A program made the position numbers and the translations under genes. From NCBI GenBank assembly GCA_003140835.1, contig PLLA01000036.1:42999-77733 (forward strand): DNA of 34,735 nucleotides, read 5' to 3'. Shown in pieces: positions 32,328 to 34,735 of this stretch. The notes beneath the pieces are model-generated. The model saw nothing but the letters and a program-made list of their open reading frames with translations, was not told the DNA's origin and made no database searches. How positions within the stretch are numbered: position 1 is the first letter of the stretch; the number at the start of each line of letters is the position of its first letter. This DNA comes from Candidatus Tumulicola scandinaviensis. GTDB lineage: Bacteria; Vulcanimicrobiota; Vulcanimicrobiia; Vulcanimicrobiales; Vulcanimicrobiaceae.

Positions 32328-32413
32328 GATGGCGAGGTCGGGGCATTGGCGATCCACTTATCATTGCCAAATGCGCGCGTGTGAACCCCGGCCGCAATCT
32401 CGTGTGTAGTCAT
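32324..32413 (-). CDS. 29-residue coupled ORF between excisionase and primase
   Basis: The frame reads MTTHEIAAGVHTRAFGNDKW then IANAPTSPS. Its ATG overlaps the excisionase TGA and its TGA overlaps the primase ATG 32327, both as ATGA, which supports translation. The sequence loosely recalls the first residues of CHC2 primases (G-x-x-W-x-A-x-C-P) without the cysteine. It may be a separated, degenerate N terminus or simply a coupling peptide. Confidence 0.45.
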   Translation of the reverse strand: MTTHEIAAGVHTRAFGNDKWIANAPTSPS

Positions 32414-32616
32414 CGTGTACCCTCCGACGCTTGGGAGAGCCGCTCAGCGACGATTCGTTCGACCTCAGAGACGGGAATCAGAGAACGCCTCCCGATTCGC
32501 ACGTCGCGAAGTTCACCCCGACCAAGTAGTAGCTTGATCGAGGATAGGGACACCCCCAGCGTTTCGCACACCGCGCGACGCGAGAGTAGCTTGGTTGGAG
32601 TGGCGGTAGATATCAT
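32410..32616 (-). CDS. Excisionase-family (HTH_17) DNA-binding protein
   Basis: The 68-residue protein has the MerR-like winged helix of Xis/AlpA proteins: LSRRAVCETLGVSLSSIKLL, then GRGELRDVRIGRRSLIPVSE and a final helix. Such proteins direct excision or activate the element's genes. It is the first gene of the leftward operon, divergent from the 237-aa gene across an 80-bp region that must hold both promoters (an AT-rich TTAATTAGTATTTAG lies at its right side). Confidence 0.82.
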   Translation of the reverse strand: MISTATPTKLLSRRAVCETLGVSLSSIKLLLGRGELRDVRIGRRSLIPVSEVERIVAERLSQASEGTR

Positions 32617-32696
32617 GGGCCAATCTTAGCCATGGAGGGTTGCGCTTGTCGCCCTGCTAGCGTATGCTGGATAACGGGGTTAATTAGTATTTAGAT

Positions 32697-33410
32697 ATGT
32701 CTCCACCAATCCAGCCCAAACTCAGTCCGCCCCAAGCCGCGCGTTTTCGCGCAGCGTTCCGAGAAGCCCGGCGTTCGCTGCGCTTACACAATGAGGATAT
32801 CGGCAACAAGCTCGACGCCCACCCGGAACTTCGGGGCGCGTGGTCCGAGAAAGGCGGTTCGAAAGCGGTCGCCAACGCCTTGCTTGAGGATCAGCCACTT
32901 ACGCACCGCACGGCGAGGCGCGTCGTGGTTGGTTTGGCACTGTGCGTAAGTGCACACGTGCCGCAACACGTCGTTGCAACCAGCCTTGCGAGATTGGCTC
33001 GCGTTCTGATCCACAGCGGCGCGGTACGATTGGACCATCGCTCCCCGGGACCTCCGGCTTTCATTCCGCCTGTCGCGATCAGGGCGATCGCTGCTATGCA
33101 GGCTCGTTACCTCGCGTCGCGCGGCATTGCTCGAGAGCAACACGATGCCGTGGCAGCCGCGCTAGACAAGTGTCTGCGTGAATCTGCGCCGGTCATGGCG
33201 CGTGCGTTTTGTGATGCCGTAAAGGCAGTACCCGTTGTGAAGGCGCGCCACATTCCCCGTCCCGTCATAAGTTCAAAGTCTATCGAACGCATGTACGCTG
33301 TCCATTTTGGCGACGACTACATCGGGCCCGGAGGCCTCCCCAGGGAGCTACATCTCCTCGAACGCGAGCGACCCGATCTAGCCTCGGCGCTTGGGATTCG
33401 AGTGCATTAA
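32697..33410 (+). CDS. Possible element repressor (unknown family)
   Basis: The 237-residue protein has a basic N-terminal helical region that could hold a DNA-binding motif (FREARRSLRLHNEDIGNKLD, GGSKAVANALLEDQPLTHRT). Helical repeats follow, and a C-terminal region contains SIERMYAVHFGDDYIGPGGL. No family is recognised. Its position, divergent from the excisionase operon and 11 bp before the integrase, is that of the master repressor in satellites and of CI-like genes in phages. The role is inference from layout only. Confidence 0.55.
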   Translation: MSPPIQPKLSPPQAARFRAAFREARRSLRLHNEDIGNKLDAHPELRGAWSEKGGSKAVANALLEDQPLTHRTARRVVVGLALCVSAHVPQHVVATSLARLARVLIHSGAVRLDHRSPGPPAFIPPVAIRAIAAMQARYLASRGIAREQHDAVAAALDKCLRESAPVMARAFCDAVKAVPVVKARHIPRPVISSKSIERMYAVHFGDDYIGPGGLPRELHLLERERPDLASALGIRVH

Positions 33411-33421
33411 GGAGCGCAACC

Positions 33422-34588
33422 ATGAGCATTTATCGTCGCAAGAGCGGCCGCTACGCCGTCCTCATCGATCTTGAAGCAACCGCAACCGGCCTCCGCCGTC
33501 GCAAGAGCATAGGCACTTATCGCACACGCAAGGAAGCCGAACACTCCGAGCGGCAGGCCTTAGAAGCGCGTGATCGCGGCGTTGATCTTTCACCTCGTAG
33601 CGTCACGCTGTCGGACGTTGTCGAACGCTTCCTGCGCGACGCTGAAACGCGGCTGACGCCGAATACAGCGCATCGTTATGCAGAGCTTTGGCGCGTCCAC
33701 GCCGCCCCAACGCTTGGTGCTATTCCGCTCGGGAAGCTCCGCGCAGGTCACCTGCAAGAACTGTATGCAAAGCTTTCGCGCACGACGAACCATCGCGGGG
33801 GAATGCTGAGTGGACGCAGCGTGCATCACGTTCATCGGATGCTTCATCGTGTACTATCGTGGAGCGAGCGCCTGGGCTTGGTAGAAGCTAACGTAGCGCG
33901 CCGGGTCGAGCCACCACGTCCGAACCCGTCGCCTGCGCGAGCGCTTACGACCGACGAAGCGGCAGCAATACTCGCCGAAACGGAAGACACTCGTTGGCAC
34001 CCGTTCTTCGTCCTCGCGCTCTCGACAGGAATGCGCCGTGGTGAACTCGCGGCCCTAACCTGGCCAGCGGTCGATCCTGAGCGCGGAACCGTCGTCGTGC
34101 GCCAATCAATCGGAACCGACCGACGCGGCGGCTTCTTCGTAAAATCGACCAAGACCGGGCGCGAGCGAGTCGTCCCGTTGGCTCCGGCGGCCGCGGAGGC
34201 ATTGCGCCTTGTGCGGGTGCGTCAAGCGCGCGAAAAGCTCGCTGCCGGTGCCGTTTACGACGATCGCGGGCTCGTCTTTGCCGATGCGTTCGGGCGCCCC
34301 ATGAAGCTCGACGCGCCCACTAAAGCATTCGTGGCTGCCGCGCGCCGCGTTGGGATCACCGGCGTGACGCTGCACTCCTGCCGTCATGCCGTTGCAACCT
34401 GGGCGCTCTTCGAGGGAAGCGATGTTCGTAGCGTCGCGGCGCTTCTCGGGCATAGTGCCGCTTCAACGACGCTCAATGTGTACGGCCATGTCGTCGCAGG
34501 CTCTCAGGAACGCGCCGTTACTGCAGTATCGAATGCGCTGGAAGCGGCCCAGGCTCGGCGGACGAGTGAGGCGAACGGACGGCGCTAA
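33422..34588 (+). CDS. Tyrosine recombinase / integrase
   Basis: The 388-residue protein has an arm-binding N terminus (SIYRRKSGRYAVLIDLE, GTYRTRKEAE), a SAM-like core-binding domain (residues about 62-160) and a catalytic domain. The active-site residues are Arg205 (TGMRRGEL), Lys244 (KSTKTGR), His318 and Arg321 (HSCRH), His344 (LLGHS) and Tyr354 (LNVYGHV). All are present, so it should be active. AAGGAG precedes ATG 33422. Its 3' end faces a direct-repeat copy and, further on, a tRNA-Ser, the usual int-attachment arrangement. Confidence 0.93.
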   Translation: MSIYRRKSGRYAVLIDLEATATGLRRRKSIGTYRTRKEAEHSERQALEARDRGVDLSPRSVTLSDVVERFLRDAETRLTPNTAHRYAELWRVHAAPTLGAIPLGKLRAGHLQELYAKLSRTTNHRGGMLSGRSVHHVHRMLHRVLSWSERLGLVEANVARRVEPPRPNPSPARALTTDEAAAILAETEDTRWHPFFVLALSTGMRRGELAALTWPAVDPERGTVVVRQSIGTDRRGGFFVKSTKTGRERVVPLAPAAAEALRLVRVRQAREKLAAGAVYDDRGLVFADAFGRPMKLDAPTKAFVAAARRVGITGVTLHSCRHAVATWALFEGSDVRSVAALLGHSAASTTLNVYGHVVAGSQERAVTAVSNALEAAQARRTSEANGRR

Positions 34589-34619
34589 CGCGCTCGCCGA
34601 AAGCTCGGGTTTGTGCGGC

Positions 34620-34644
34620 ACGGCAACCGAATGGCAACCGCCCG
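34620..34644 (+). repeat. Right copy of 25-bp direct repeat
   Basis: ACGGCAACCG, then AA, then TGGCAACCGCCCG, 31 bases after the integrase stop. See the left copy at 23255-23279. This copy sits where arm-type binding sites of an integrase are expected. Confidence 0.65.
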
Positions 34645-34714
34645 CGGTTTGAGAGGTCCGGCGTAAGCGGCCATGCGCGCGCAAAACCGCATGAAATAAG
34701 GCGATGCGCAACAT

Positions 34715-34735
34715 GGAGAGGTGGCAGAGCGGTTG
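34715..34735 (+). tRNA. tRNA-Ser, 5' end only (cut by window)
   Basis: The last 21 bases begin GGAGAGGTGGCAGAGCGG and end TTG: a seven-base acceptor strand, T8, and the D-arm start typical of bacterial tRNA-Ser. The anticodon lies outside the window. Only the 5' part is seen, so it could also be a fragment. Confidence 0.75.

Larger units (their letters stand above)
23255..34644. mobile_element. Candidate integrative element with PICI/satellite-like layout
   Basis: The bounds are the two copies of the 25-bp repeat. Inside, from the right: integrase and a 237-aa possible repressor on the + strand, then divergently an excisionase-like gene, a 29-aa ORF, a Toprim/RecA-like primase-helicase and three small genes. 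The left part carries AlbA_2, SIR2, XRE and zinc-ribbon membrane genes. No structural, packaging, conjugation or relaxase gene is visible. If the repeats are arm sites, the true att cores lie outside them. Confidence 0.6.

Noticed and set aside
1-34735. CRISPR array, rRNA or riboswitch
   Set aside because: No regularly spaced repeats, no rRNA signature and no recognisable riboswitch core were found on reading both strands.

Overview
The window is GC-rich bacterial DNA. Its left part (about 1-14.9 kb) looks like ordinary chromosome and its right part (about 15.6-34.7 kb) like an accessory region. A lipid-anchored S53 peptidase, a six-unit NHL-like lipoprotein, many small lipoproteins and frequent GTG/TTG starts suggest an uncultured soil-type lineage. 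Candidatus Eremiobacterota (WPS-2) is my best guess from the style of these secreted proteins. This is inference; there is no rRNA here to settle it.

Left region. An inositol-monophosphatase-family gene enters from the left edge. It converges on an operon reading leftward: chagasin-type protease inhibitor, tryptophan 2,3-dioxygenase, kynureninase-like PLP enzyme, MATE exporter. Rightward follow a lipoprotein, a permease-acyltransferase fusion, an S53 peptidase, a PPK2 polyphosphate kinase and a DUF202 membrane protein. An alkyltransferase-like protein with PAHRV instead of PCHRV reads the other way. At 12.7-14.9 kb a SpoIIE/HATPase regulator abuts, out of frame, the front ends of an azoreductase gene and a RutE-type nitroreductase gene. 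A TetR gene with a readable promoter and operator diverges from them.

Accessory region. It opens with a Phd/YefM-RelE-type toxin-antitoxin pair. The antitoxin has a clear TGTACA-centred operator; the toxin has no canonical start codon. Next come a pRiA4b ORF-3-like gene, two lipoprotein genes, the 3' half of a tRNA-Ala (probable old attachment site), a hicAB pair with two tandem operators, and two decayed genes (serine recombinase tail, GH25 muramidase).

From about 23.3 to 34.7 kb lies what I read as one integrative element of roughly 11.4 kb, bracketed by a 25-bp imperfect direct repeat. At its right end are a tyrosine integrase and a possible repressor on the + strand. Divergent from them is an excisionase, a 29-aa ORF, a Toprim/RecA-like primase-helicase and three small genes, joined by overlapping start and stop codons. 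This is the layout of PICI-like satellites. The left end carries cargo: a Schlafen-type AlbA_2 protein followed by a SIR2-domain protein (a candidate two-gene anti-phage system), an XRE regulator, and an operon of secreted and zinc-ribbon membrane proteins with its own promoter and terminator. The last 21 bases are the 5' end of a tRNA-Ser.

Most worth testing: the AlbA_2-SIR2 pair as a defence system, the satellite-like element carrying it, and the chimeric azoR/rutE/phosphatase junctions.
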